A stretch of DNA of 64,000 nt from CAWAPS01 sp963783945 (GCA_963783945.1 CAWAPS010000002.1:310001-374000); one strand, 5' to 3'. Numbered from the stretch's first letter, positions 18,060 to 26,677 are shown. Notes: generated from the letters alone by a model not told the origin. Made by a program: numbers and translations.

Positions 18060-18335
18060 AGTCGTCACGCCGCACGACCTTCTCTCCGGAGTTTGACGAG
18101 ACGGTCCTCGGCACCCAGCGGAGCATCTCGCCATGGTCGGATGTGAAGATGACAATGGTGTTGGCCGCCATCTTCGGGTCGGCCGCCAGCGCATTGAGCA
18201 CCTTCTGGATCTCACCGTTCACGTTCTGCCGCATCTGGTAGTGGAACTGCCGGTACTGCACCGTGTTTACGATGGGCTGCAGCATCAGCGGGTAGGTTTG
18301 GACGTAGTTCGCTTGGCACGACGGCTTCATCACTC
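18060..18335 (-). pseudogene. Sulfatase (alkaline-phosphatase superfamily) internal remnant
   Basis: The minus-strand frame includes VNGEIQKVLNALAADPKM and then AANTIVIFTSDHGEM, the conserved 'TIVIFTSDHGE' motif that supplies metal ligands in arylsulfatases. After GEM the homology breaks off and neighbouring frames pick up fragments. Upstream (minus sense) an in-frame TGA precedes the segment. Intact enzymes are 450-600 residues and this is about 85, so it is a fossil with both ends lost. It lies tail-to-tail with the giant lipase-like gene. Confidence 0.7.
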
Positions 18336-18438
18336 ACGATTCTTTCCTTACAGCAAGGGCCGGGGTCACGGGGGGGTTGCTCATGAGGTGGACGTTGTCG
18401 ATGACGAGCACCCGTGGCCGGTCAGCAGTGATCCTTTC

Positions 18439-18452
18439 GGGGGTTTACCCTC
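18439..18452 (+). promoter_or_regulatory. Candidate LAL-regulator box (GGGGGTTTACCCTC)
   Basis: GGGGGTTTACCCTC lies about 125 bp before the LuxR-type gene start. A closely similar AGGGGTTTTCCCT sits at 48226-48238, directly after the other LAL-type regulator gene and before the gene that follows it. G-rich half-sites are typical for MalT-like regulators. Binding is inference. Confidence 0.3.
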
Positions 18453-18575
18453 CGGTCACTGACGGTTCGCTGTCCCGCTACCGTTGCGGTTCTTCGACGG
18501 ACCGCACGTGGCCACGGCGGCCCGCCGGACGGCTCAACCATGGCGGGCGGTCCGCAAAGGCAGGTGACAATCAGG

Positions 18576-21212
18576 ATGTCGGATAGCAAGGAGACCGGTG
18601 CTCTCGGTGTTCGCAGCCCGCGGTTTCCGCCGTCCAAATTCCATCCTCCGACCGCGCCATCTCGCCTGGTGCGCCGGTCCAGGCTGCTCGCAACCCTGGA
18701 CCGAGGCCGACGGGGCCGTCTCACCTTGGTGACGGGCTCGCCCGGGGCGGGCAAGACCGCCCTGCTGTCCGACTGGTTGGCCGCCCACCCGGAGCGACCG
18801 GCCGCCTGGCTCAGCTGTGATCCGGCCGATGCCGTCGGGGGCCGGTTTGTGGCTGCCATCATCGAAGCGCTACGTCGAACCTGCCGTCAGCCTGGACTCG
18901 GAGAGGACGCCCGCCAACTTTTGAGCCTCGACGGCGAGGTGTCCGCCGATGTCATGGCCGCCTTGGCCGACGACCTCGACGGGCTAGACGGGCCCCACGT
19001 GCTGGTGATCGACGATTTCCACCTGACCGCAGAGGCAGGGGCGGACGCCCTGACCTTGTTGCTGGAGTGCCGGCCGGCCTTGCTGCAGCTGGTCGTGGCC
19101 AGCCGGGCCGACCCGGACCTACGGCTTCATCGGATGCGCGCCAACGAAGAGTTGGTCGAACTGCGGGACCAGGATCTGTCCTTCTCAGCCGAAGAGACCA
19201 GACTCTTCCTCTCCGGGTTCGGTCTGCGTTTGAGCGAGCAGGACGTCAACGTCCTCCTCCAGCGCAGCGAGGGATGGATCGCTGGCCTGCAGATGGCGGC
19301 CATCTCCATTCAGCACGCACCCGATCCCGTCAACACCGCCGGTCGAGTCGAGCTGCGCCGCCACACTGTGGCCGGGTATTTTCTCGACGAGGTCCTCTTC
19401 CGCCAACCCCCCGAGCTGGTCGAGTTCATGCTGGCGACCTCGATCCTCGACGAACTGTCGGTGCCGGCCTGCAACGCCTTGTGCGGCCCCGGGGCCGCCG
19501 CCCACCTGGAGGAGCTCTACGGCGGCCACCTGTTCGTGACCCGCGTGGACGACGAAGCGGTCACCTATCGCTACCACCAACTGATCAAGGAAGTCCTGCA
19601 AGCCCAGCTTCACCTCAACGACCCGGCGGGTAAACAGCGCTTGCATGAGCAGGCCGCCCAATACCTCGCTGACGCCGGTCAGGTGGGCCCAGCGGCGCGG
19701 CAACTCCTAGCCGCCGGCGATCAGGCCGGCGCCTCTCGCCTGATTCGAGATCGACTCATCCTCGACTTCTGGACCAACCCCACCGTCGGCAGCGCCCTGG
19801 ACCTCGACGAGATCCGACCCGAGCTTTTCGCCAGCCGCCCCGACCTGCTGGTAGCCCTGGCCGCGGATCTGCAGTTGCGAGGAGCGTTCGAGCGCGGCCG
19901 GCGTGCCCTGGCGCTGGCCCGCGACGCCGACATCGATCCAGCCCGACAGCCCGAGCTGGCCGTGCAACTCGCCTCGACCAACGCCATCGACTTCGCCCTC
20001 ACCGGTCAGCTGCGAGAGTCACTGGCCCAGGGGCAGCGGGCGCGAAGCTTGGACGTTGACCACGGTGCCGTGGAGCAGTGGCTCCACGGCCTCAACACGT
20101 CGGACGCCTACTGCCACACCCATGTCGGTGAGTTCGACGCAGCCCGCCAGTGTGTCGACACGCTCGCCTCCGCTGCGCTGAGCCCTCCGTCCGTGACCGA
20201 CGTGCTCTGCCCTGGCCTCAACAGCCAGATCGCCTTCGGGGAGGGAGCGCTCACACAGGCCGACGTCTTCGCCGCTAATGCGCGAGAGTCGAGCCGCCGG
20301 CTCGGCTTTGACCACCACAACTTCGCCTTCCCGGGCCTACGCACCGCGGCCCTGTTAGCCCTCGAGCGACGCCACCTGGACGCCGCCGCCCGCCTGGTCG
20401 AACAGATCCTGGAACTGGTCAGCACAGGCGGCCCGCTCTTCGAATACTTCGCCCAGTTGGACCGAGCCCGGATCTGGGGTGCGGCCGGCGACCTCGATGA
20501 AGCCCTGAGCTCACTGCCGGCGGCGCGGAGCGCCTTGAGATGCGACCACTCCGTTCTCTTCGCCCAGGCCGACGAGCTAGAAGCTCGCTTCCGGCTCGCA
20601 CTCGGTGACCGCAAAGGGGCTGAGAGCGCGACCGAACGGCTGCCCGATGACCGGCGAACGGTCATCTCAGCCCTGATCGCTGTGGGGGCCAATGACCTCC
20701 GAACCGCCAGCGACATCATGACCGCCGCTCCCCTCAAGGGCTCGACGATCCGCTCCGATCTGGAGCTGCGCCTGCTACGCGCCAACTTGGCCATCCTGCG
20801 AGCCTCGCCCCGAGCACCCCACCTGATCAGGGAGGCGGTCGCCGTGGCGGACCGCCACGGCTACGTGCAGACCGTGCTCGAGACTGCGCCACAACTCGTG
20901 GACCAGCTCATCACAGACGCAGCCCACTATCCCTACACCGACAACGTCCGTTCATTGATCGCCGCTGGCATAGGCGCCCGCAAACTCACCCAGGATCGGC
21001 CAAGCCGCGGCCGCTTGCCCGACCCGCTCACCGACGCCGAAATACGGGTGCTGGAAACCCTTCCCCAACGTCTGACCTACGCCGACATGGCCGCCGAGCT
21101 ACACCTGTCCCTCAACACGGTCAAAACGCACCTGCGTCACACCTACATGAAGCTGGGCGTCACCTCCCGCACCGCCGCCGTCAAACGGGCCACCTCCATC
21201 GGCATCATCTGA
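18576..21212 (+). CDS. LAL/MalT-type LuxR transcriptional regulator
   Basis: About 878 residues. TLVTGSPGAGKTALLSDWL (about 48-66) is a Walker A, followed by LVIDDFHLT (Walker B) and VVASRADPDLRLHRMRA, typical of the MalT/LAL STAND ATPase. A long TPR-like helical middle follows. The C-terminus LTDAEIRVLETLPQ..., then LSLNTVKTHLRHTYMKLGV, is the LuxR helix-turn-helix. Such proteins bind ATP and an inducer, multimerise and activate target promoters. ATG 18576 follows AGGTGACAATCAGG; ATG 18540 is an alternative. A G-rich motif upstream is a possible binding site. Confidence 0.92.
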   Translation: MSDSKETGALGVRSPRFPPSKFHPPTAPSRLVRRSRLLATLDRGRRGRLTLVTGSPGAGKTALLSDWLAAHPERPAAWLSCDPADAVGGRFVAAIIEALRRTCRQPGLGEDARQLLSLDGEVSADVMAALADDLDGLDGPHVLVIDDFHLTAEAGADALTLLLECRPALLQLVVASRADPDLRLHRMRANEELVELRDQDLSFSAEETRLFLSGFGLRLSEQDVNVLLQRSEGWIAGLQMAAISIQHAPDPVNTAGRVELRRHTVAGYFLDEVLFRQPPELVEFMLATSILDELSVPACNALCGPGAAAHLEELYGGHLFVTRVDDEAVTYRYHQLIKEVLQAQLHLNDPAGKQRLHEQAAQYLADAGQVGPAARQLLAAGDQAGASRLIRDRLILDFWTNPTVGSALDLDEIRPELFASRPDLLVALAADLQLRGAFERGRRALALARDADIDPARQPELAVQLASTNAIDFALTGQLRESLAQGQRARSLDVDHGAVEQWLHGLNTSDAYCHTHVGEFDAARQCVDTLASAALSPPSVTDVLCPGLNSQIAFGEGALTQADVFAANARESSRRLGFDHHNFAFPGLRTAALLALERRHLDAAARLVEQILELVSTGGPLFEYFAQLDRARIWGAAGDLDEALSSLPAARSALRCDHSVLFAQADELEARFRLALGDRKGAESATERLPDDRRTVISALIAVGANDLRTASDIMTAAPLKGSTIRSDLELRLLRANLAILRASPRAPHLIREAVAVADRHGYVQTVLETAPQLVDQLITDAAHYPYTDNVRSLIAAGIGARKLTQDRPSRGRLPDPLTDAEIRVLETLPQRLTYADMAAELHLSLNTVKTHLRHTYMKLGVTSRTAAVKRATSIGII

Positions 21213-21575
21213 CATCGGCCAGCCGTATCACGGAGCGCCGCTGTATCCAGGTGGGGCATCGCTCATTGGTGCCGCGCTGGGCACCCCTGGATTGCGCGAT
21301 GTCCAAAAGGACGGACAGATGATCCTTCCTGGAGGATCATCTGCTCCTGCTGCCGGGGACGGGTTCTTCCAGGCTCCAACGTCTGGTCCGGGGAGGGGCC
21401 TTGACGGTTCGGGACACCTGGCCGTACTTCCCCCTTGCCGGATCCCGGCGCCCGGTCGACGCCGTGATCTCGTAGACGCCTGGAGCCCGCTCTCGTATCC
21501 TGGCCACGTGGCCAACGGTATGAGCTCTCAGCGAGAGTTTGGGATGACCTAGGCTCGTAGCGCATATTGGCTGCT
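21213..21575. other. 363-bp gap before tRNA-Ser(CGA): one strong hairpin, no gene
   Basis: No gene is supported on either strand. The main structure is the inverted repeat at 21316-21343, listed separately. Before the tRNA, TTGGGA (about 21539) and CATATT (about 21563) with 18 bp between are a possible promoter. Confidence 0.4.
21316..21343 (+). terminator. Perfect 11-bp hairpin downstream of the LuxR gene
   Basis: CAGATGATCCT (21316-21326) and AGGATCATCTG (21333-21343) pair perfectly around a TCCTGG loop, 104 bp after the regulator stop. There is no T-tract, so it could be a U-less terminator as in many actinobacteria, or a dyad bound by a protein. Confidence 0.45.
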
Positions 21576-21661
21576 GGAGGGATGCGAGAGCGGCCGAATC
21601 GGACGGTCTCGAAAACCGTTGTGTCCATTGGGCACCGTGGGTTCAAATCCCACTCCCTCCG
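21576..21661 (+). tRNA. trnS: tRNA-Ser (anticodon CGA)
   Basis: The 7-bp acceptor stem GGAGGGA/TCCCTCC is followed by discriminator G. The anticodon stem ACGGT/ACCGT encloses loop CTCGAAA with anticodon CGA. There is a long class-II variable arm, and the T-loop is GTTCAAATC. The total of 86 nt is right for tRNA-Ser. CCA is not encoded. It decodes UCG. Confidence 0.95.
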
Positions 21662-21667
21662 CTGCCG

Positions 21668-21702
21668 CCGACCGGGGCCTTCGCCAAGGAGTCCCTGGTC
21701 GG
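21668..21702 (+). terminator. Hairpin after tRNA-Ser(CGA)
   Basis: CCGACCGGGG (21668-21677) pairs with CCCTGGTCGG (21693-21702), including one G-T wobble, with an inner CCTT-CGCC-AAGG stem. It starts 6 bp after the tRNA. No T-run follows. A second 8-bp hairpin, TACCGGGA/TCCCGGTA, is at 21722-21743. Confidence 0.6.
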
Positions 21703-21742
21703 CGTGACAGCCGGTCGCGCCTACCGGGAGTAGCTTCCCGGT

Positions 21743-22225
21743 ATCGAGCACTGGGACACCATTTCGGTCGAGCGGCAGGAGTTGGCCACCGGGTTGGCGC
21801 GGCTGAGTCCCGACCAGTGGGGGACCCAAAGCCTCTGCCACAGCTGGACCGTCCGCCAGGTGACAGCCCACCTCATCCTCCCGCTCGAGCACGGCATGCG
21901 CCGCTTCCTCACAGCAACGCTCCGCGCCAAGGGCAACATCCACCAGGCCAGCGTGAACGTGGCAGCAGTCGAAGCCCGTCGACCTACAGAGGAACTCGTG
22001 GCCGACCTGCGCCGGCTGGCCAGCAGCCGGTTCAAGCCGCCCGGGCTCGGATCGGAGGCACCCCTAACCGAGATCCTGGTCCACGGTCAGGACATCATGA
22101 TCCCCCTCGGCGTCCCGTACGAGCGTTCCCCTGAGTTGTGGGCCGCTGCCCTGGGCTTCGTCTGCTCCCCAAAGGGCCGGCGGGGTTTTGTTGGCAAGGG
22201 TGTCCCGGGTCTGCGCTTCGTGGCG
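21743..22225 (+). pseudogene. Mycothiol-dependent maleylpyruvate isomerase-like (DinB/MDMPI) gene, damaged
   Basis: The frame reads IEHWDTISVERQELATGL, QSLCHSWTVRQVTAHLILPLEHG (metal-binding His of the MDMPI_N/DinB fold), TEILVHGQDIMIPLGVPY and GFVGKGVPGLRFVA, a good match to the roughly 200-residue actinobacterial family. There is no ATG, GTG or TTG before the conserved IEHWD: a TAG and a hairpin sit immediately upstream, and the first usable start (TTG 21782) would cut off the first helix. After FVA the expected C-terminal 'dW..G.GpeVsGpae' segment is missing and the frame runs into repeats. I call it a pseudogene; a TTG-started short form cannot be excluded. Confidence 0.6.
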
Positions 22226-22307
22226 AGGCCGGAAAATTTCATCACCTGCGCATCTCCCCGCCGGGGCCCAGCGGGACCACGCGTCGGCGGAGGGCCGGCC
22301 GGGGGCC

Positions 22308-23120
22308 TCAGCGAGACCAGCGCGCCGGGTGCGACTGCGCCGACTGCGACGGCCCCGACTGCGACTGCAACGGCTGTGACTGCGCCGACTGCGACGGCCC
22401 CGGCTGCGACTGCCCCGGCTGGGACTGCCCCGGCTGCGACTCAGCCGGCGCCTGCCCCGGCTCCGCCACCAGTTCGACCTCGAAGTGAAGAAAGTCCGGA
22501 TCGCGCCCGACCAGTCTCATCCCGGCTCCCTGGAGGACGCGCTGGGACGCCACGTTGTCGGCCGTGGTCCGGCCGCACACGACCCTCACTCCTGGCAGCT
22601 CCGCGGCCACGTCGAGCAGAAGACGCAGCGACCTGCTCGCCACTCCCTGGCGCCGGGCCCGAGGCACGACGGCGTAACCCACCTCCACCACCCCGTCCCG
22701 AGGCGGACCGTGGAAGCCGATCCCACCCACCGCCGCTCCGTCCACCACTATCTGGTAGTAACCGAACGGGTTGGTTGAGGCGGCGCCGTCGTAGGGTGCC
22801 GTCGCCCCGTCGGTCGCCCTCCTGGCCCAAGGGGCGAGAGGCCGGGGCCCCGACCCGGACACCCTCAACCCCGCCCGAGTACCCGGCTCCACCGCCAGCT
22901 GTCCGATATAGGCCATGCAAGCGCGCTTGTCGCCTTCGAGCGGGTACCCCTTGGCCCAGGGTCGGTCAACCGCCTTGTCCCTCCGCCCGTTGGCGACCCG
23001 GCGGGCCTCGCCGGCGGTCAGGAGGCATATATCCAACTCCACACCGGCATCATGGTCGAGCCACATCGGCTTCGGGAACAAATCACCGACCGAAATCCGT
23101 TTCATACCGTGTAATGACAT
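22308..23120 (-). CDS. GNAT-family N-acetyltransferase with Gln/Ser/Pro-rich C-terminal tail
   Basis: Up to 270 residues. The GNAT core is residues about 115-225: YYQIVVDGAAVGGIGFHGPP, VEVGYAVVPRARRQGVASRS (acetyl-CoA loop R-x-x-G-x-A) and CGRTTADNVASQRVLQGAGMRLVGRD. It resembles the RimJ/RimL type that acetylates protein N-termini or small molecules. After EVELVAEPG the last about 45 residues are a repetitive QSQPGQSQPGPSQSAQ tail encoded by an imperfect 45-bp repeat. The start is uncertain: ATGs at 23120, 23105 and 23066 all lack a clear ribosome site. The gene is divergent from the ABC exporter, 22 bp apart. Confidence 0.8.
   Translation of the reverse strand: MSLHGMKRISVGDLFPKPMWLDHDAGVELDICLLTAGEARRVANGRRDKAVDRPWAKGYPLEGDKRACMAYIGQLAVEPGTRAGLRVSGSGPRPLAPWARRATDGATAPYDGAASTNPFGYYQIVVDGAAVGGIGFHGPPRDGVVEVGYAVVPRARRQGVASRSLRLLLDVAAELPGVRVVCGRTTADNVASQRVLQGAGMRLVGRDPDFLHFEVELVAEPGQAPAESQPGQSQPGQSQPGPSQSAQSQPLQSQSGPSQSAQSHPARWSR
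22330..22455. repeat. Imperfect 45-bp tandem repeat in the GNAT tail
   Basis: Two 45-bp units (22330-22374 and 22375-22419), both built from GACTGC/GACGGCCCC words, differ at a few positions and run into further partial copies. Read on the minus strand they encode the QSQPG-type tail. Read on the plus strand one frame gives a Cys/Asp-rich and another an Ala/Thr/Pro-rich peptide, which I do not take as genes. Confidence 0.85.
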
Positions 23121-23142
23121 TCAACGACACAAGGCTCCTGCC

Positions 23143-25035
23143 TTGAGCCCCGGGGGTTACCGGCGTGGCCGGGGCCGTGACCTGGCCGAGCTCAAGGCCG
23201 CCAACATCACCAAGGGGACCGTCCCCCGTATCTGGAGATTCCTGGCCCCGTACCGCCTGCGCCTCGGCCTCTACCTGCTGGTGATCGTCGCCACCGCGGT
23301 GGTGGGATCCATACCGCCCCTCCTGGTCAAGTCCCTCATCGACAAGGGCATCGGACAGCACGACATGCATCTGGTCGATGTGCTTGCCGTGGCCATGGTG
23401 GTTCTGGCGCTGACCACCACGGGACTGTCCCTGCTGAACCGCTGGTTCGGTTCGGTCATCGGAGAGGGCATCATCTACGACCTGCGGGTGAAGCTGTACG
23501 ACCACGTGCAGCAGATGCCGATCGCCTTCTTCACCCGCACCCAGACCGGGTCGCTGATGTCCCGCCTCACCAACGACGTGATGGACGCCCAAAACGCCGT
23601 AAGCACCGCGGCCTCGGTCCTGTCCGACATCCTGACCCTCGCCGCCACCCTGGTCCCAATGTTCGTGCTCAGCCCGTCAATCACGGCGCTGGCGCTGCTC
23701 GTACTTCCGCCGTTCGTCGTGCTCGACCGGATAATGGCCGGCCGGATCAGCCGGCTGTCGCGCCACCAGATGCAGCTCAACGCCGACATGAGCAGCACCA
23801 TGACCGAGAAGTTCAACGTGGCGGGGGCGCTTCTCGTCAAGCTGTTCGGCCGACCGGCTGCAGAGTCGCGCTGGTTCTCCGGGCGAGCCGGGGCGGTGCG
23901 CGACGCCGGGGTCCGGCTGTCCCTGCTCAGCCGGTATCTGTTCGCCGCCCTCTCGCTGGTGGGCGCGGTAGGCACCGCGGCGGTGTACTGGCTGGGGGGA
24001 CGGGAAGCGGTGCAAGGACAGCTGGCGGTAGGCACTGTCGTGGCTCTGGCGGCCTACGTGACCCGGTTGTACTCGCCGCTCACCGACCTGGCGACGACCA
24101 GAGTCGACGTCCTTGGGGCCATCGTGAGTTTCGACCGGGTGTTCGAGGTTCTCGACACCCCGCCGGCGGTGACTGACAAGCCCGACGCCGAGACGCTGAG
24201 CAACGTCGAGGGCCGGCTCGAAGCCAAGAACGTATGGTTCCGTTACCCCGCCCCGTCGGAAGTGTCCGTGGCCTCACTCGAGGCGTCAGCCGAAACAGTG
24301 AGCGAAGGGCTGTCCAGCCAGCCGGAGGCCTGGGTGCTGCGCGACGTGTCGTTCTTGGCCGAACCGGGCACCATGACCGCCCTGGTCGGCCCGTCGGGTG
24401 CGGGCAAGACCACTCTCTCCGGCCTGGTGCCCCGGCTCTACGACGTGATCGAGGGCTCGCTCCTGGTTGACGGCCACGACGTCAGGGACGTGTCCCTCGC
24501 CTCACTGTCTTCTGCGGTGGGAGTGGTGACGCAAGACGCTCACCTTTTTCACGACAGCATTGCCGCCAACCTGAGATACGCCCGGCCGGAAGCGACCGAC
24601 GCCGAACTGGTGGAGGCCTGCCGGGCCGCCCGCATCCACGACCTGATCGTCTCGCTGCCCGAGGGGTACGGCACGGTCGTCGGCGAGCGCGGCTACCGCT
24701 TGTCAGGCGGTGAAAAGCAGCGTCTCGCCATCGCCCGGGTCCTCCTCAAGAATCCGGCCATCGTGATCCTGGACGAGGCCACCGCCCACCTGGACTCGGA
24801 AACCGAGCTGCTGGTGCAGCAGGCTCTGGCCGCCGCCCTGTCCGGGCGCACCTCGCTTGTCATCGCCCACCGGCTCTCGACCATCCAGGCCGCCGATCAG
24901 ATCCTGGTGCTCGACAAGGGCCAGGTAGTGGCCCGCGGCACCCACGCCTCCCTCATCGCCGAGGGTGGCCTCTACGCCGACCTGTACCACACCCAGTACG
25001 TGCGGGGCCAGGAGACCTTGGCGAACGCCGGCTGA
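23143..25035 (+). CDS. ABC exporter, fused transmembrane and ATPase domains
   Basis: About 630 residues from TTG 23143. Residues about 25-330 hold the six-helix exporter domain (LGLYLLVIVATAVVGSIPPL, TGSLMSRLTNDVMDAQNAVS). A spacer of about 30 residues (PSEVSVASLEAS...) interrupts the start of the ATPase. Then come GPSGAGKTT (Walker A, about 416), VTQDAHLFHDSI (Q-loop), LSGGEKQR (signature, about 520), VILDEATAHLD (Walker B) and IAHRLSTI (switch His). It is a half-transporter that acts as a homodimer in the membrane; lipid or drug export is the usual role. It is convergent with the MBL gene, with only 12 bp between stops. Confidence 0.92.
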   Translation: MSPGGYRRGRGRDLAELKAANITKGTVPRIWRFLAPYRLRLGLYLLVIVATAVVGSIPPLLVKSLIDKGIGQHDMHLVDVLAVAMVVLALTTTGLSLLNRWFGSVIGEGIIYDLRVKLYDHVQQMPIAFFTRTQTGSLMSRLTNDVMDAQNAVSTAASVLSDILTLAATLVPMFVLSPSITALALLVLPPFVVLDRIMAGRISRLSRHQMQLNADMSSTMTEKFNVAGALLVKLFGRPAAESRWFSGRAGAVRDAGVRLSLLSRYLFAALSLVGAVGTAAVYWLGGREAVQGQLAVGTVVALAAYVTRLYSPLTDLATTRVDVLGAIVSFDRVFEVLDTPPAVTDKPDAETLSNVEGRLEAKNVWFRYPAPSEVSVASLEASAETVSEGLSSQPEAWVLRDVSFLAEPGTMTALVGPSGAGKTTLSGLVPRLYDVIEGSLLVDGHDVRDVSLASLSSAVGVVTQDAHLFHDSIAANLRYARPEATDAELVEACRAARIHDLIVSLPEGYGTVVGERGYRLSGGEKQRLAIARVLLKNPAIVILDEATAHLDSETELLVQQALAAALSGRTSLVIAHRLSTIQAADQILVLDKGQVVARGTHASLIAEGGLYADLYHTQYVRGQETLANAG

Positions 25036-25047
25036 GAACCCCGGCGC

Positions 25048-25974
25048 TCAGTGCTGGTGGCCGTGGGCGTCGCCCTTGGTGGTCTCCAGCCAGCGGCGCA
25101 GACCGGCGGCGTTGGAGTGGATCCCGTTCAGGGTCTCCAGCTTCGCTCGAAGTTCGGGGTCAAAGCCGTCGAGCCCGATCGTGAACTCCGCGGTCAGGGC
25201 GCCTTCGATGTCCCCGTCCGCCCGCCATGCCCTCTCCGCCACCTCGGCCCAGCGGCGCACCGTCTCCTCCGCCTCCTCGAGTGTCTCCATGGGCTGGGGG
25301 ACCAGGCCGTAGTGGGCGAGGGCCACCCCGACGGGTCTGCGCTCGCGGAAGCGGCGAAGGGACGTCACCGCCTGATCCAGGTCGAAGTCGGCCGGGGGGG
25401 TGGCCGGACGCAGGATCCCCAGGTCGGGCAGGCGGACGCCCACCGCGTCACCGGCGAACAAGATCCCGCTCTCGCTGTCGTGGAGGGCCAGGTGGTGCTT
25501 GGCGTGTCCGGGTGAGTCGACCGTGGTAAGGGATCGGCCCCCCCCGATCTCGATGTCCTCGCCGTCCTCGAGGATGTGGATGCGCTCGCTCGGGGTGGGG
25601 TCCAGGCGTCCGTACAGCGAGTCCAGCAGATCGCCGTAGACCATGGCGGCCGAGCGGACCAGCCGCTCCGGGTCGGCCAGGTGCCGGGCTCCTTTGGGGT
25701 GAACGTACACAGTGGCGTTCGGGAACGCCCGGGCCACGTCGCCGACCCCGCCGGCGTGGTCCAGGTGGATGTGGGTGACCGCCACGCCGGCCAGGTCGGT
25801 AGGGGCCACCCCGTGGTCCTTCAGGGCGTCGAGGAGGGCCGGGACCGACGACTGGCTGCCGGTCTCGACCAGAACGGGTGCCGGCCCCTCCACCAGATAG
25901 CCGGCCGTCATCCGGGTCCAGCCACCGAGGAGGGTGTCGATCTCCAGTACGCCAGGTGCGAGGTAGGTGCCCAT
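25048..25974 (-). CDS. Metallo-beta-lactamase-fold hydrolase
   Basis: A 308-residue protein with the MBL metal motif VTHIHLDHAGGVG (HxHxDH, about 67-72), a later SPGHAKHHLALHD (metal His) and GDAVGVR (bridging Asp). This resembles the glyoxalase-II/quorum-lactonase branch. The cytosolic two-metal hydrolase may act on thioesters, lactones or phosphoesters. The C-terminus ends GDAHGHQH. It follows the PNPOx gene on the same strand with a 10-bp gap, so it probably belongs to one unit with PNPOx and ABC-F. Confidence 0.9.
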   Translation of the reverse strand: MGTYLAPGVLEIDTLLGGWTRMTAGYLVEGPAPVLVETGSQSSVPALLDALKDHGVAPTDLAGVAVTHIHLDHAGGVGDVARAFPNATVYVHPKGARHLADPERLVRSAAMVYGDLLDSLYGRLDPTPSERIHILEDGEDIEIGGGRSLTTVDSPGHAKHHLALHDSESGILFAGDAVGVRLPDLGILRPATPPADFDLDQAVTSLRRFRERRPVGVALAHYGLVPQPMETLEEAEETVRRWAEVAERAWRADGDIEGALTAEFTIGLDGFDPELRAKLETLNGIHSNAAGLRRWLETTKGDAHGHQH

Positions 25975-25984
25975 GGGGGCGAGA

Positions 25985-26677
25985 CTACGCGGGCGGGGCG
26001 CTCCAGCGGGCCGGTTGGTCGAGGTAGGCCGGCGGATCCATCCCGGCCGGGATCACGCCGTCAGGGAGGGGTGCACCGGACGCCGGGCGCAACGGCAGGA
26101 CGCCGGCCCACACCGGAAGAGCCAGGTCGGCCTCGTCCTCGATGGGTGGCCCCGTCCGGACTTTGGCCGACATCTCGTCAAGGCCGATGGACACGACGCG
26201 GGTCTGGGCCAGCTCCTTGGGCGTCGGTGCTCTGGCGTCTCGCGACCGTCCGGGTAAGAGGTGGTCGACGATCAGGGCGAGCGCGGCGGATTTCTCCTCC
26301 GCTTCGGTGATCTCGGTGGCCGGGCCGAAGATCACCACGGAGCGGTAATTGATCGAGTGGTGAAACGTCGAGCGGGCGAGCACCATTCCGTCGAGCAGGG
26401 TCACCGTTATCGTCAGCTCGGCGCCACCTGCCGCCGCCTTGAGGACGTGGTTGGCCGCCGCCCCGTGTAGCAGGAGGCGGTCGCCGTCGCGGCCGTAGGC
26501 GGTGGGAATCATCCAGACGGTGCCGTCGACCACGCAGGCGACGTGGCAGATGAACCCCTCGTCCAGGATGGCGCACACTGCGTCGCGGTCGTATTCGGCC
26601 CGCTCCCGATGCCGCCGCAGGGCCGTACGGGCGGTGGGCTCGATGCTGCTCGGCGGTTCGCCCCGTACCGCGGTCAC
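25985..26677 (-). CDS. PNPOx-fold flavin-binding protein (pyridoxamine-oxidase-like)
   Basis: A 230-residue protein from GTG 26677, whose codon overlaps the TGA of the ABC-F gene (GTGA), so translation is probably coupled. RHRERAEYDRDAVCAILDEG begins the domain, followed by FICHVACVVDGTVWMIPTAYGRDGDRLLLHG and FHHSINYRSVVIFG, the pattern of the family that includes NimA-like 5-nitroimidazole reductases and FMN-binding split barrels. Co-transcription with an ABC-F protein is noted but its meaning is unknown. Confidence 0.88.
   Translation of the reverse strand: MTAVRGEPPSSIEPTARTALRRHRERAEYDRDAVCAILDEGFICHVACVVDGTVWMIPTAYGRDGDRLLLHGAAANHVLKAAAGGAELTITVTLLDGMVLARSTFHHSINYRSVVIFGPATEITEAEEKSAALALIVDHLLPGRSRDARAPTPKELAQTRVVSIGLDEMSAKVRTGPPIEDEADLALPVWAGVLPLRPASGAPLPDGVIPAGMDPPAYLDQPARWSAPPA

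Noticed and set aside
22330..22455. Repeat array resembling a short CRISPR
   Set aside because: Units are contiguous with no unique spacers, period is 45 bp, and they encode the GNAT tail in frame.
22138..22488. Cys-rich plus-strand peptide as a metallothionein-like gene
   Set aside because: Its Cys codons come only from the GNAT-tail repeat read in antisense; no start signal or conserved context.
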